From Draconibacterium sediminis (GTDB lineage Bacteria; Bacteroidota; Bacteroidia; Bacteroidales; Prolixibacteraceae): a stretch of DNA of 64,000 nucleotides. Of the stretch, positions 16,533 through 25,919 are shown in pieces (the stretch's first letter is position 1; each line of letters begins with the position of its first letter). Position numbers and translations under genes: made by a program. The DNA is taken from positions 434,001 to 498,000 of the forward strand of contig NZ_JRHC01000002.1 in the NCBI RefSeq assembly GCF_000949475.1, read 5' to 3'. Under the pieces are notes generated by a model. It did no database searches, was not told where the DNA came from, and worked only from the letters and a program-made list of their open reading frames with translations.

Positions 16533-17951
16533 ATGAGACAGACCAAAATTGTTGCAACAATTTCCGATTTAAGATGTGACGTTGATTTTATTCAGTCACT
16601 TTATGATGCGGGACTCAACGTAGCCCGTATTAACACCGCCCATATTACTCCCGAAAGCGGGAAAGTTATGGTTGACAATATTCGAGCGGTTTCAGATAAA
16701 ATTGCAATTCTTGTTGACACCAAAGGCCCTGAAATAAGAACATGTCAAACTCTTTCGGACACAGAGGTTAAGGAAGGAGAACTGGTTACACTATCCTACT
16801 CTACCGGAGTACTGGATGATGTAAAAAACATTTGCGTGAACTATAAAGGTTTTGTAAACGACCTGAATGTTGGCAATAAAATTCTTGTTGATGACGGCGA
16901 AACTGAATTTGAAGTAGTTGAAAAACACATTAAATATTTATTGTGTAGAGTTTGCAACTCGGGCGTTATTAAAAAGCGCAAGAGTATTAACGTACCTGGC
17001 GTAGAAATTAAATTACCATCGCTGACTGAACGCGACGTGGAGTTTATTCGCTTTGCTGCCGAGAACAATCTTGATTTTATTGCGCACTCGTTTGTACGCC
17101 ACAAAGAAGATGTGAACGAAGTTCAGAAAATTCTGGATGAGCACAACAGCCCGATTAAAATTATTGCCAAAATTGAAAACATGGAGGGTGTTGACAATAT
17201 CGACGAGATATTGGAGCACGCTTATGGAATAATGGTAGCACGTGGCGATTTGGGTATTGAACTTCCTGAATCGAAAATCCCGTCGATTCAACGTAACCTG
17301 GTTCGTCGTGCCATATTGTACCAAAAACCGGTTATTATTGCCACACAAATGCTGCACACCATGATTGAGCACCCAAGACCAACACGTGCCGAGGTGAGCG
17401 ACGTAGCAAGTGCTATTTACATGGGAACCGATGCGATAATGTTAAGTGGCGAAACGGCTTACGGAAAATATCCTGTAGAAGCGGTTAAAGCGATGGATAA
17501 AATTGCTCAGGAGGTTGAACCTGACCGCGACCGCCGCGAGTTAGCTGTTCCGCTTAAAGCAGATATTCCTGCCTATCTGGCTCAATCGGCTATTCGTGCT
17601 GCACGCGAATTAAAACCCGATGCGATTATTACATCAACCACAACAGGAAAAACAGCTCGTTACCTTTCGTCGTACCGTCCGTTTTACCCGGTTTATGTAA
17701 AATGTCACTCACATCGTGTAATGCGCGAGCTGGCGCTTTCATTTGGTGTTCACCCTACGTTCCTTGAAACGAAAAAGAACAAAATGAAGATCCAGAAAGC
17801 CGCTGTTCAGGAGTTGGTTAACCAGGGAACAATTAACATGGACGACCTGGTAATTTATGTAGGTGGCCGTTTTGGTGAAGATGCTGGTGCATCGTTCATC
17901 GAAATATCAACTGCCGACAGGTTATTCATGAAACCAAAAGAATTAAGTTAA
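16533..17951 (+). CDS. pyk: Pyruvate kinase
   Basis: 472 residues, full length. It transfers phosphate from PEP to ADP in the last step of glycolysis, opposite in direction to the PEP carboxykinase encoded nearby. Visible motifs: ARINTAH near the N-terminus, DTKGPEIR (~61-68), the beta-barrel signature IIAKIENMEGVDNI, MVARGDLGIELP, and ATQMLHTMIEHPRPTRAE. The C-terminal allosteric domain is present (~340-470). Confidence 0.97.
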   Translation: MRQTKIVATISDLRCDVDFIQSLYDAGLNVARINTAHITPESGKVMVDNIRAVSDKIAILVDTKGPEIRTCQTLSDTEVKEGELVTLSYSTGVLDDVKNICVNYKGFVNDLNVGNKILVDDGETEFEVVEKHIKYLLCRVCNSGVIKKRKSINVPGVEIKLPSLTERDVEFIRFAAENNLDFIAHSFVRHKEDVNEVQKILDEHNSPIKIIAKIENMEGVDNIDEILEHAYGIMVARGDLGIELPESKIPSIQRNLVRRAILYQKPVIIATQMLHTMIEHPRPTRAEVSDVASAIYMGTDAIMLSGETAYGKYPVEAVKAMDKIAQEVEPDRDRRELAVPLKADIPAYLAQSAIRAARELKPDAIITSTTTGKTARYLSSYRPFYPVYVKCHSHRVMRELALSFGVHPTFLETKKNKMKIQKAAVQELVNQGTINMDDLVIYVGGRFGEDAGASFIEISTADRLFMKPKELS

Positions 17952-17964
17952 CAACGATATTCTG

Positions 17965-18027
17965 CATAAAAAAAGCCTTGTTTCTTCATTGAAGCAAGGC
18001 TTTTCTTTTTGTAATAAACTGCTTATT
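17965..18027 (+). terminator. Terminator of pyk, first copy of a ~63-bp direct repeat
   Basis: AGCCTTG..TTC / GAAGCAAGGCT (within 17974-18001) followed by T-rich DNA. The same ~63-bp segment, with a few changes, recurs at 18505-18567 at the end of the convergent lolA gene. Confidence 0.85.
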
Positions 18028-18028
18028 T

Positions 18029-18437
18029 GATACTGGATACTTGATGCTGGATACTGGATGCTGGATGCTGGATATTAGAATTGCTAAACTGATAAATTGT
18101 AAAATTGTAGCTCATAACTTCCGGTGCAGTTCTCAGTGAAACTCCGTGATTGCTCAGAGCAACTCTGAGGTAAAATCCTTTATATTTTTTGCCTTTGTAC
18201 TAGATGCTCGATACCAGATACTGGACACTGGTTACAAACTCGTAACTCATAGCTAGCAGCTCGGAGCTTGAAACACTTTTGCTCCCGACGCTACGGTCGG
18301 GATTTTGCTACGCTCAACTTTTTACTTTAATCTTTACCTAGATGCTGGATGCTTGATACTCGATACTTGATACAAACTCGTAACTCATAACTAGCGGCTC
18401 GTAGCTAGTAACTAGTAGCTTAATACCAGATATTTGA
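18029..18437. repeat. Mosaic intergenic repeat, copy A (heptad tracts plus dispersed modules)
   Basis: The non-coding DNA between pyk and lolA is a mosaic. It opens with a run of 7-bp units (GATACTG, GATGCTG, GATACTT). Then come a TAAATTGTAAAATTGTAG module, a CTCTGnGGTAA module, more heptads, the palindrome-bearing module TCCCGAC..GTCGGGA (about 18275-18300), and more heptads of ACTCGTA/ACTCATA/GCTAGCA type. The same order is found at 25920-26330 and, inverted, at 63340-63659. Confidence 0.8.
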
Positions 18438-18504
18438 AATTAAGTTTAAAACTTCATTGAATATTCTTCATTGTTTATTCAATATTTGTCATTCAGTATT
18501 TCAC

Positions 18505-18567
18505 CATAAAAAAAGCCTTGCTTCTTTACTGAAACAAGGCTTTTTCTTTTTTAAATAAGCTGCTTAT
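18505..18567 (-). terminator. Terminator of lolA, second copy of the ~63-bp direct repeat
   Basis: AGCCTTGCTTC and GAAACAAGGCT (18514-18541) form a hairpin flanked by A and T runs, so it can act on both strands. The segment is nearly identical to 17965-18027 and covers the lolA stop codon. Confidence 0.8.
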
Positions 18568-19217
18568 CGGAAATCAATAACTTCTACATCAGCATGGTCA
18601 GCAGCATTAAAAACAAATTCAGAATCATCAAAACCCGCATTTGTGTCCATTTCTTTAACCAGGATTCCATACAGGTTTCCATCTGTACTGTGCAGGGTTG
18701 CCGAGTGAATCATCATTTTAGCCTTGTCGATAGCCACTTCAATTTTTGTTACATCGTAGGTATCCGAATCAGGAAAAAGATTGATATGATAAAGTGTTTT
18801 ACCGCCTTCTGTTTTTTCGTCTATAAATTCAGAACGGAAACCGCGCTCGTAAATACTAAATAACGACGAAGGATCCATTAACTCACTGCTTTCATCATCA
18901 ATATTCGAAATGGTTACCTGATTACCGTCTTTCATGTAATTCCATATAGTTTCACCATTTGAAAATACTTCAACTCCCAAATCGGGCAATTGCACACAAT
19001 ATTTCTGACCTTTGATTTTTATGGTACCGGCATTCGTTTCGTCAATATCCATTTCTTTATTCACCATCGAAAAAACAAAACTGGCCGACATCGATTTTAT
19101 TTCTTTGGTTTTGGCACTTACCTCATCCAGAATTTTCTTTGCCTTTGCATCGCTCTGCGACCACCCTAAAGTTGCCACCATCAGAAGTGCAACCATCAAT
19201 ACTATCCTTCTCATCAT
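18564..19217 (-). CDS. lolA: LolA-like outer-membrane lipoprotein carrier protein
   Basis: 217 residues starting with a Sec signal peptide (MMRRIVLMVALLMVATLGWSQ, cleavage after Ser-Gln region). The mature part has the LolA pattern: an N-terminal helix (SDAKAKKILDEVSAKTKEIKSM, given here in part) followed by antiparallel strands such as GTIKIKGQKYCVQLP, and an FSNGETIWNYMKDGNQV turn. It would shuttle lipoproteins across the periplasm or be a LolA-fold relative. It lies directly downstream of ftsK in the same direction, as is common in Bacteroidota. Confidence 0.85.
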   Translation of the reverse strand: MMRRIVLMVALLMVATLGWSQSDAKAKKILDEVSAKTKEIKSMSASFVFSMVNKEMDIDETNAGTIKIKGQKYCVQLPDLGVEVFSNGETIWNYMKDGNQVTISNIDDESSELMDPSSLFSIYERGFRSEFIDEKTEGGKTLYHINLFPDSDTYDVTKIEVAIDKAKMMIHSATLHSTDGNLYGILVKEMDTNAGFDDSEFVFNAADHADVEVIDFR

Positions 19218-19315
19218 TTTACTTTTGTACTATTCCTATGTAAGAAAATGAAAACGCTACGATTTTTCTACCCAATGTATAAATCCCGATTCCGTATCAC
19301 CCTCAAAAATTAATT

Positions 19316-21766
19316 CTACAAGCTATTCAATAACTGTTCCAAACTATATTCGTCCTGCAGTAAAACCTGTCGGGCCTTACTTCCTTCACTTGGTCCAACA
19401 ATTCCGGCCGCCTCCAGCTGATCCATTAAACGCCCTGCACGATTATACCCGATCGAGAATTTTCGCTGTATCATTGATGTCGATCCCATTTGGTTCATCA
19501 CCACTACGCGCGCCGCATCGTCAAACAATTCATCGCGGTTACGCAGATCCACTTCTCCCGGTCCGGGCTCCTCGTCGCTGGCATATTCAGGTAACAAAAA
19601 TGCAGTTGGATACCCACGCTGATCGCCGATAAATTCAACAATTTTTTCCACTTCAGGCGTATCAACAAAAGCACACTGTACACGTGTCATTTCACTTCCC
19701 TGCGAAATAAGCATATCTCCACGCCCGATAAGCTGGTTCGCACCCGGCGAATCAAGAATGGTACGCGAGTCGATCATCGACGCCACCTTAAACGCAATAC
19801 GCGCCGGGAAGTTCGCCTTAATCACACCGGTAATAATATTGGTCGACGGACGCTGAGTGGCAATAATCATGTGAATTCCAACCGCCCTTGCCAGCTGCGC
19901 AATTCGTGCAATCGGCAATTCAATCTCTTTTCCGGCAGTCATAATCAGGTCGGCAAACTCATCGATAATGACCACAATGTAGGGCATAAAACGGTGTCCT
20001 TTTTCAGGATTCAGTCTGCGCGATATAAATTTCCTGTTATACTCTTTAATATTACGTGCCTGTGCTATTTTCAGCAAATCGTAACGTGCATCCATTTCCA
20101 CGTTAATCGAATTCAGCGTATTTTTAACTTTCTGAATATCGGTGATCACCGGCTCTTCAGAATCGGGCAATTTTGCCAGGTAATGCTTTTCCAACACCGA
20201 ATAAATATTCAGCTCCACCTTTTTCGGGTCGATAAAAACAAACTTCAGTTGCGACGGGTGTTTTTTATACAACAACGAAGTGATGATCACGTTTATACCC
20301 ACCGACTTACCCTGTCCGGTAGCCCCCGCAACAAGAATGTGCGGCATTTTTACCAGGTCGAACATAAAGGTCTCGTTCGAAATGGTTTTACCCAAAGCAA
20401 CCGGTAATTCGGCCTTGCTCTCCTGGAAGCGTTTCGAGCGAATAATCGAGTGCATCGATACCGTTTCAGGATTCTGGTTTGGCACCTCGATACCGATGGT
20501 TCCGCGCCCCGGAATAGGTGCAATAATACGAATACCAAGCGCTGCCAGACTCAGGGCAATATCATCTTCGAGGTTTTTAATCTTCGAGATACGCACGCCT
20601 GGCGCCGGCACAATTTCATAAAGTGTAATTGTTGGACCGATTGTAGCCCGTATTTTTGTGATCTCGATTTTATAATGACGCAGCGTTTCAACAATTTTAT
20701 TTTTATTGGCTACGAGTTCTTCATTTTTAACCTCGGCATTACCAAATTTATGATCTTCCAGCAATTCCAGCGTAGGGAATTTAAAACTTGCCAGATCCAG
20801 TGTTGGATCATAATCTTCCAGCTCCTCCGGTTCTGCACCATCCGACTCCTCCTCCTCGAGTTTTGGCGCAACCGTTAAACTCAGGTCATCCTCTTTTTTC
20901 ACAGGAATCACTTCAATGTCATCACCACTTTCCTCGTCCGGCTCTTCTATTTCAATTTCATCTTCTATCTCAATCGCCGGCTCTTCTATCGGCAAATCAT
21001 CATCATCGTCCGACTCAAAAATGGCTTTCACCACATCGTCGTCATCTTCAATAATCTTTGTTATCGCCTCTTCTCCCTCAACTTCTTCTTTCGAAATGGT
21101 CGTTTCTTCCATCTCTGCATCTTCCTGTTCAGTATCGTCCGATTTTCTTTTCAACAGCCCTTTCAGCATATTAAAAGCACCATCAAAACGAACCACCACA
21201 ATGGCCAGCCCGGAAATAAACAACAGGAATACCAGCCCTACAATGCCAATCAGCGAACGCAGCCAGTTGCTTAATATAAACCCATAATGGCCGCCCCAAT
21301 AGATGGCCGATCCGGCATCGGTTTTGTTTAAAAACAATCCCAGCGCCACCGAAAACCAAATTATACAGATAAGCGTATACCATACACTTTTCAAAAAATT
21401 CCCGGTTTTCCGGCCTAAAATCCGCGCTCCGGTAATAGCCATCAGGTAAACCAACCCAAAGGATGCCAGTCCAAAACCACGGTTCATAATTACTTCCGAC
21501 AAATAAGCGCCCAGTTTCATCCCTTTATTCTGAGCCTTTACCTCAGTGTTGAAAAGGAATTCGCGCCAGCCCGAATCCATTATACTTTGATCGGCTGCAC
21601 CGTAAAATAAAAACGACACAAAGGAGATTAACAGGTAAGCTGCTGTTAAAAGCACGAACAATCCGAACAGGAAATACAATTTCTCGCTCTTAAACAGGGA
21701 TGTACGCTTCTTTTGGGTACGTTTATTTTTTGATTTTACTGGCTTTTTCTTCGCTCTAAATGCCAT
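19316..21766 (-). CDS. ftsK: DNA translocase FtsK
   Basis: 816 residues. Four to five N-terminal membrane segments (~28-205) are followed by an acidic linker rich in D/E (~215-330). The alpha/beta motor has Walker A GATGQGKSV (~485) and Walker B VVIIDEFADLI (~610). The C-terminal gamma winged helix (~750-816) contains SMIQRKFSIGYNRAGRLMDQ (trimmed), which reads the KOPS-type polarity sequences. It coordinates division with chromosome segregation and activates XerD. Confidence 0.97.
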   Translation of the reverse strand: MAFRAKKKPVKSKNKRTQKKRTSLFKSEKLYFLFGLFVLLTAAYLLISFVSFLFYGAADQSIMDSGWREFLFNTEVKAQNKGMKLGAYLSEVIMNRGFGLASFGLVYLMAITGARILGRKTGNFLKSVWYTLICIIWFSVALGLFLNKTDAGSAIYWGGHYGFILSNWLRSLIGIVGLVFLLFISGLAIVVVRFDGAFNMLKGLLKRKSDDTEQEDAEMEETTISKEEVEGEEAITKIIEDDDDVVKAIFESDDDDDLPIEEPAIEIEDEIEIEEPDEESGDDIEVIPVKKEDDLSLTVAPKLEEEESDGAEPEELEDYDPTLDLASFKFPTLELLEDHKFGNAEVKNEELVANKNKIVETLRHYKIEITKIRATIGPTITLYEIVPAPGVRISKIKNLEDDIALSLAALGIRIIAPIPGRGTIGIEVPNQNPETVSMHSIIRSKRFQESKAELPVALGKTISNETFMFDLVKMPHILVAGATGQGKSVGINVIITSLLYKKHPSQLKFVFIDPKKVELNIYSVLEKHYLAKLPDSEEPVITDIQKVKNTLNSINVEMDARYDLLKIAQARNIKEYNRKFISRRLNPEKGHRFMPYIVVIIDEFADLIMTAGKEIELPIARIAQLARAVGIHMIIATQRPSTNIITGVIKANFPARIAFKVASMIDSRTILDSPGANQLIGRGDMLISQGSEMTRVQCAFVDTPEVEKIVEFIGDQRGYPTAFLLPEYASDEEPGPGEVDLRNRDELFDDAARVVVMNQMGSTSMIQRKFSIGYNRAGRLMDQLEAAGIVGPSEGSKARQVLLQDEYSLEQLLNSL

Positions 21767-22391
21767 GGAATTATTTTTAATCCGAATTTTTATTCACAAC
21801 AAATTTCCAATATAACGATTAAGTTTCATTTCAATTTTTGAGATTCCAAAAATCATTCAACAAAATCGACTTTAACCGCTAAACTGGAACATTATTCCTC
21901 TTAAAACTGAATAATGTGGGTTAAATTGTCCGCAAATTTAACTAAAAAAACTTAGCCTAATTAATTCATTTTAATGAATTAATTACCCGAAGGGCTGACG
22001 AAATAATTGAGATACAATTATTTGTCAGGGCTAACCTTGACATTGAAAATCATAAATATATTTTTTAAAAACATGTATCGTGCAGATTTTCAATCGTCAA
22101 CACTTCGTGTGAAAAATTTCTCGAATTTTTCAGGTTAGGTAGAAGTTATGCCCGCTTGCTAATTCCTGCTATCATCTCAAGAAAAAAGTGTTAATAAATT
22201 CAGGCCTTTTTCTTGCAATTCGAAAGAAAGAGTGTTACCTGTTTTCCGAATTAATAAACCAATCTGAAAAAGCTGTTGTAAAATAGTTCAACCACCACAA
22301 AACCAAGTGCTAACACATTTCTTTTTTTGTTTTGTTTTTCTATGTTTGTTAGACATCTGATCCTTATTCAGACGACTAACTATCTACACCA
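21767..22391. other. Intergenic region between ftsK and arcC with three stacked inverted repeats
   Basis: No gene seen. TAATTAATTCATT (21958-21970) pairs perfectly with 21973-21985. A second hairpin spans 21991-22032 (arms of about 18 nt, inner loop AGATA). A third pairs TGACATTGAAAATC (22038-22051) with GATTTTCAATCGTCA (22084-22098). Together they could fold ~140 nt into a compact structure. A promoter motif for arcC follows (22341-22348). Confidence 0.55.
22341..22348 (+). promoter_or_regulatory. Putative -7 box (TATGTTTG) for arcC
   Basis: Full TAnnTTTG match, 44 bp before the arcC ATG, in a T-rich context. Confidence 0.45.
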
Positions 22392-23369
22392 ATGAAAAAA
22401 CGAGCTGTTGTTGCTTTGGGCGGAAATGCCATCCTGCGCGGGAACGAAGAAGGAACCATCGTTCAGCAGGAAAAGAACGTAACCGACACACTTGAGAACC
22501 TCGTGCCGCTGCTGCGCGATGGTTACGAGCTGGTACTGACACACGGCAACGGGCCGCAGGTTGGGAACATATTAATGCGTAACGATGCCGGTGAACAGCT
22601 TTACGGCATTGCCCCCATGCCATTGAATATTTGCGTGGCCGACTCACAGGGCGGAATTGGCTTTATGATCGAGCGGATGATGCGAAACGTACTCAACAAA
22701 TACGGCATTGAGAAAAACGTAATTTCCATGGTTACACTGGTTGAGATTGATGCCAATGATCCGGCATTTCAAAATCCATCGAAACGTATTGGAAAAGTTT
22801 ATAGCGAAACAGAAGCAAAAAGGTTGTCGGAACAAAAAGGCTGGGATTTTAAGCCTACATCAAAAAGTAAAGATGGATACCGACGGGTGGTGCCCTCGCC
22901 CACGCCCATTGACATTGTAAATAAAGACATCATCCGACAACTACTTGAAAACGGTAATATCGTTATAGCTGCCGGCGGTGGTGGTATTCCGGTTTATTTT
23001 GATGAAAACAACGATGTGCGCACACTGGATGCCGTAATCGACAAAGATATGGCCTCGGGTATGCTGGCTACCAATATTGATGCCGATGAGTTATACATCC
23101 TCACCGATGTACCGTTTATTTACAAAGACTTTGGGGAGGAAACGCAGCAAAAACTAGAATTTTTAAACTATTCCGACACCCTTAAACATCTTGAAAATGG
23201 TACATTTGCTGAAGGTACGATGGAGCCTAAAATCAAGGCCTGCCTCAACTTTATAATAAACGGCGGCAGCAAAAGTATCATCACCGAAGCCACCAAACTG
23301 GCCGATAAAAGTTACGGATCGAAGATTACCTTGGAATATGAAGATGAAGAAAAGATTGATCGAGATTGA
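22392..23369 (+). CDS. arcC: Carbamate kinase
   Basis: 325 residues of the amino-acid-kinase fold. ALGGNAIL (8-15) and LTHGNGPQVGNIL (~49-61) are the carbamate kinase signatures, with AAGGGGIPV (~196-204) and VIDKDMAS for nucleotide binding. It makes ATP from carbamoyl phosphate and ADP. The next gene is an ornithine carbamoyltransferase, which would supply carbamoyl phosphate by phosphorolysis of citrulline. Confidence 0.95.
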   Translation: MKKRAVVALGGNAILRGNEEGTIVQQEKNVTDTLENLVPLLRDGYELVLTHGNGPQVGNILMRNDAGEQLYGIAPMPLNICVADSQGGIGFMIERMMRNVLNKYGIEKNVISMVTLVEIDANDPAFQNPSKRIGKVYSETEAKRLSEQKGWDFKPTSKSKDGYRRVVPSPTPIDIVNKDIIRQLLENGNIVIAAGGGGIPVYFDENNDVRTLDAVIDKDMASGMLATNIDADELYILTDVPFIYKDFGEETQQKLEFLNYSDTLKHLENGTFAEGTMEPKIKACLNFIINGGSKSIITEATKLADKSYGSKITLEYEDEEKIDRD

Positions 23370-23384
23370 ATAGAAGATTGAAAA

Positions 23385-23523
23385 GCGATTGTTAAATTGT
23401 AAAACAGATTGTTAAATTGAAAAACTGATAAATTGTGTATTAAAACTTTTGACTTTACTCTTTTGCCATGTTCTCAGTTAAACTCTGAGACTTCTCTGTG
23501 CAACTCTGTGGTAAAAAAATAGG
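23385..23523. repeat. Partial mosaic repeat between arcC and the ornithine carbamoyltransferase gene
   Basis: Contains the GTTAAATTG / TAAATTG module and the CTCTGTGCAACTCTGTGGTA module found in copies A, B and C. The heptad tracts are missing. Confidence 0.65.
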
Positions 23524-23568
23524 TAACGAATTACAATCAACAGCAACCATATAAAAAACTAAAATACA

Positions 23569-24567
23569 ATGATCAATAATTTAAAAAACAGAAACTTCCT
23601 CAAACTACTCGATTTTACTCCCGAAGAAATAAATCAACTGCTTGATTTGGCTGCGAGTTTAAAAAAAGCAAAATACGACGGATCGGAGAAACCCTTGCTT
23701 TCCGGTAAAAATATCGCACTGATTTTTGAAAAAGCCTCTACCCGCACACGATGTGCATTTGAAGTGGCGGCTTACGATCAGGGAGCACGAGTCACTTATT
23801 TGGGACCTTCCGGCTCACAGATTGGGCAGAAAGAAACCATGAAAGACACTGCGCGTGTTTTGGGAAGAATGTACGACGGCATTGAATACCGTGGTTTTGG
23901 GCAGGATATTGTGGAAGAACTGGGAACTTTTGCCGGCGTTCCGGTTTGGAACGGACTGACCAACGAATTCCATCCGACTCAGATTCTGGCTGATTTCCTT
24001 ACCATGAAAGAACACAGCATCAAACCTTTATCGGAAGTAAAATTCTGCTACCTGGGCGATGCGCGAAACAATATGGGTAATTCGCTGATGGTTGGTGCTG
24101 CAAAACTGGGAATGGATTTCAGAGCAGCTGCACCAAAGGCTTGTCAGCCTGCTGAAGAGTTACAGGCTGAGTGCCGCGAAATAGCCACACAAACCGACGG
24201 GAAAATAACAATTACCGAAGATGTAGCTACAGCTGTAAAAGACTGCGATTTTCTATACACCGATGTTTGGGTGTCGATGGGTGAGCCCGACGAAGTTTGG
24301 CAGGAACGGATCAAATTGCTGCTCCCTTACCAGGTCAACAAAAAAGCGATGGAACTTACCGGAAATCCCGATGTAAAATTCCTGCATTGTTTACCGGCTT
24401 TTCATAACCGCGATACAAAAGTTGGCGAGCAGATCTACCAAAAATTTGGGCTCGAAGCCATGGAAGTTACCGAAGAAGTTTTTGAAAGCAAAGCATCGCT
24501 CGTATTCGATGAAGCCGAGAACCGCATGCACACCATAAAAGCTGTTATGGTTGCCACACTGGCTTAA
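23569..24567 (+). CDS. argF: Ornithine carbamoyltransferase (likely catabolic)
   Basis: 332 residues. Carbamoyl-phosphate motif STRTR (57-61), QILAD after HPT (~135), and ornithine motif HCLPAFH (~274-280) are all intact. The stretch [19 protein letters not shown] is of the E. coli OTC type, unlike the divergent N-succinylornithine enzyme used for arginine synthesis in Bacteroides. With arcC directly upstream it most likely runs in the catabolic direction (arcB-like), although the two functions cannot be separated by sequence alone. No arginine deiminase gene is in the window. Confidence 0.93.
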   Translation: MINNLKNRNFLKLLDFTPEEINQLLDLAASLKKAKYDGSEKPLLSGKNIALIFEKASTRTRCAFEVAAYDQGARVTYLGPSGSQIGQKETMKDTARVLGRMYDGIEYRGFGQDIVEELGTFAGVPVWNGLTNEFHPTQILADFLTMKEHSIKPLSEVKFCYLGDARNNMGNSLMVGAAKLGMDFRAAAPKACQPAEELQAECREIATQTDGKITITEDVATAVKDCDFLYTDVWVSMGEPDEVWQERIKLLLPYQVNKKAMELTGNPDVKFLHCLPAFHNRDTKVGEQIYQKFGLEAMEVTEEVFESKASLVFDEAENRMHTIKAVMVATLA

Positions 24568-24586
24568 GCAAAACACCATAGATTTT

Positions 24587-24629
24587 AAAGCATTATCTTC
24601 AGTTTTTTTTGGAGGTAGTGCTTTTTTTT
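24587..24629 (+). terminator. Terminator after the ornithine carbamoyltransferase gene
   Basis: AAAGCATTATCTTC pairs along 14 positions (with G-U pairs) with GGAGGTAGTGCTTT and is followed by eight T. Confidence 0.85.
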
Positions 24630-25088
24630 AGCTGCGACTCACTAGCCACAAGCTGCGAGGAAGAAGTATCAAATCTCATTCAGTTTTAAAATATTTTACC
24701 ACAGAGTTGCACAGAGAAGTCTCAGATTTACGCAGAGAGGAAAGAATTTTTCAGCTGCAAGTAGTGAGCCTATAACTACTAGTTTTTTTCAATCTAAATC
24801 AATCTTTTTTCCATTTCTCACCATCTCAGTGCTCAGTGCCAGGCACCCAACCTCCATTCCCTTTCTCCTCATTCACTCATTTACCCATTCCCTAATTCAA
24901 TCAGCATCAATCTATTTCAATCTCCACCAATCTCATAGTCCCAGTACTTTTCTCATCTTCCAATTTACCCAGTCACTTATTCACCAATCCAATCTCCATC
25001 AATCTTTATTTCAATCTCCAACCATCTCAGCGCTCATTAATCCTTCATCACTAATCCTTAATCCTTTTCTTCCTTTCAATCCTTTTCC
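24630..25088. repeat. Inverted partial mosaic repeat, then a pyrimidine-rich ~10-bp-period tract
   Basis: 24630-24780 carries the CACAGAGTTGCACAGAGA module in the orientation opposite to copies A and B. From ~24785 to 25088 the plus strand is nearly free of G and consists of degenerate CAATC-starting units, about 10 bp apart (CAATCAGCAT, CAATCTATTT, CAATCTCCAC). An open frame here (24829-25125) is low-complexity and not credible as a gene. Confidence 0.65.
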
Positions 25089-25096
25089 TATTTTTG
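25089..25096 (+). promoter_or_regulatory. Putative -7 box (TATTTTTG) for the PAP2 gene
   Basis: Full TAnnTTTG match, but only 5 bp before the GTG start at 25101, which would make the mRNA nearly leaderless. If transcription starts a few bases later, the ATG at 25146 may be used instead. Confidence 0.4.
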
Positions 25097-25100
25097 CCCC

Positions 25101-25910
25101 GTGCAAAATCATTCAACATTCATAACAAATATTCTGCTTGCAGTTATGCTACTATTCTCCATACAGGAGGTGGCTTCCGGCAGTAAAAATCCGGAACGTT
25201 TTTCGCTGCTTAAAGAAAATACTGCACCATATCTTACGTTTCACAACGATTCTATCCATCACATCGATTTTCGGTATGCCGATAAAAAACGAGGATTCAG
25301 ACCTTTTATCGCGCCATCTATTCTTATTACCGGTGGAACGATCCTGCATTATTCCGACTGGAAATATGACATTAACGATTGGCACGGAGAACATTTTAAT
25401 TATTCCGGCCACCTCGACGACTACCTGCGTTTTGCACCGATTGCAGCCGTATATTCCTTAAACGCCCTGGGGATAAAGGGGAAAAACAATATTGGTAACC
25501 AAACCGCCATTTTGGGTAAAAGTATGGTGTTGACCTCCATCATTGCGAAAAGCATGAAAAGCATTTTGGACGTGGAGCGCCCTACAGGAGAACCACAGTC
25601 GATGCCCTCGGGACATACAGCCATTGTTTTTGCAGCAGCTCAGTGGATGCACCGCGAATATGGCGAGATAAATCCCTGGTACAGCATTGGTGCTTATGTC
25701 TGCGCCACTACGGTGGGAATCATGCGTATTTCCAAAAGCCAACACTGGGCTTCCGATGTTTTGGTTGGCGCCGGAGTAGGAATGATTTCCACTGAACTTA
25801 TTTATCTCACTCACCAATACAAATGGGATCGGGAATACCTGAAAAACCTGGATATTTTTCCGTTTAAAACAGGCAGTCAAAAAGGACTGGCACTGGTGTA
25901 TACGTTTTAG
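25101..25910 (+). CDS. PAP2-family phosphatase (membrane or periplasmic)
   Basis: 269 residues from a GTG start. I prefer this start because it gives a complete signal sequence (hydrophobic stretch ~8-22, cleavage near VAS-G); the alternative ATG at 25146 removes most of it. The PAP2 acid-phosphatase motifs are present: K..LDVERP (~154-164), PSGHT (~171-175) and RISKSQHWASD (~210-220), holding the catalytic His residues and the Asp. Likely substrates are lipid phosphates such as undecaprenyl diphosphate. Located ~500 bp before the capsule locus, but there is no evidence of shared transcription. Confidence 0.88.
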   Translation: MQNHSTFITNILLAVMLLFSIQEVASGSKNPERFSLLKENTAPYLTFHNDSIHHIDFRYADKKRGFRPFIAPSILITGGTILHYSDWKYDINDWHGEHFNYSGHLDDYLRFAPIAAVYSLNALGIKGKNNIGNQTAILGKSMVLTSIIAKSMKSILDVERPTGEPQSMPSGHTAIVFAAAQWMHREYGEINPWYSIGAYVCATTVGIMRISKSQHWASDVLVGAGVGMISTELIYLTHQYKWDREYLKNLDIFPFKTGSQKGLALVYTF

Positions 25911-25919
25911 GAAGTGACG

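Noticed and set aside
24829..25125. 98-codon frame before the PAP2 gene
   Set aside because: Low-complexity Ser/His/Leu/Phe product read from the pyrimidine-rich repeat tract.
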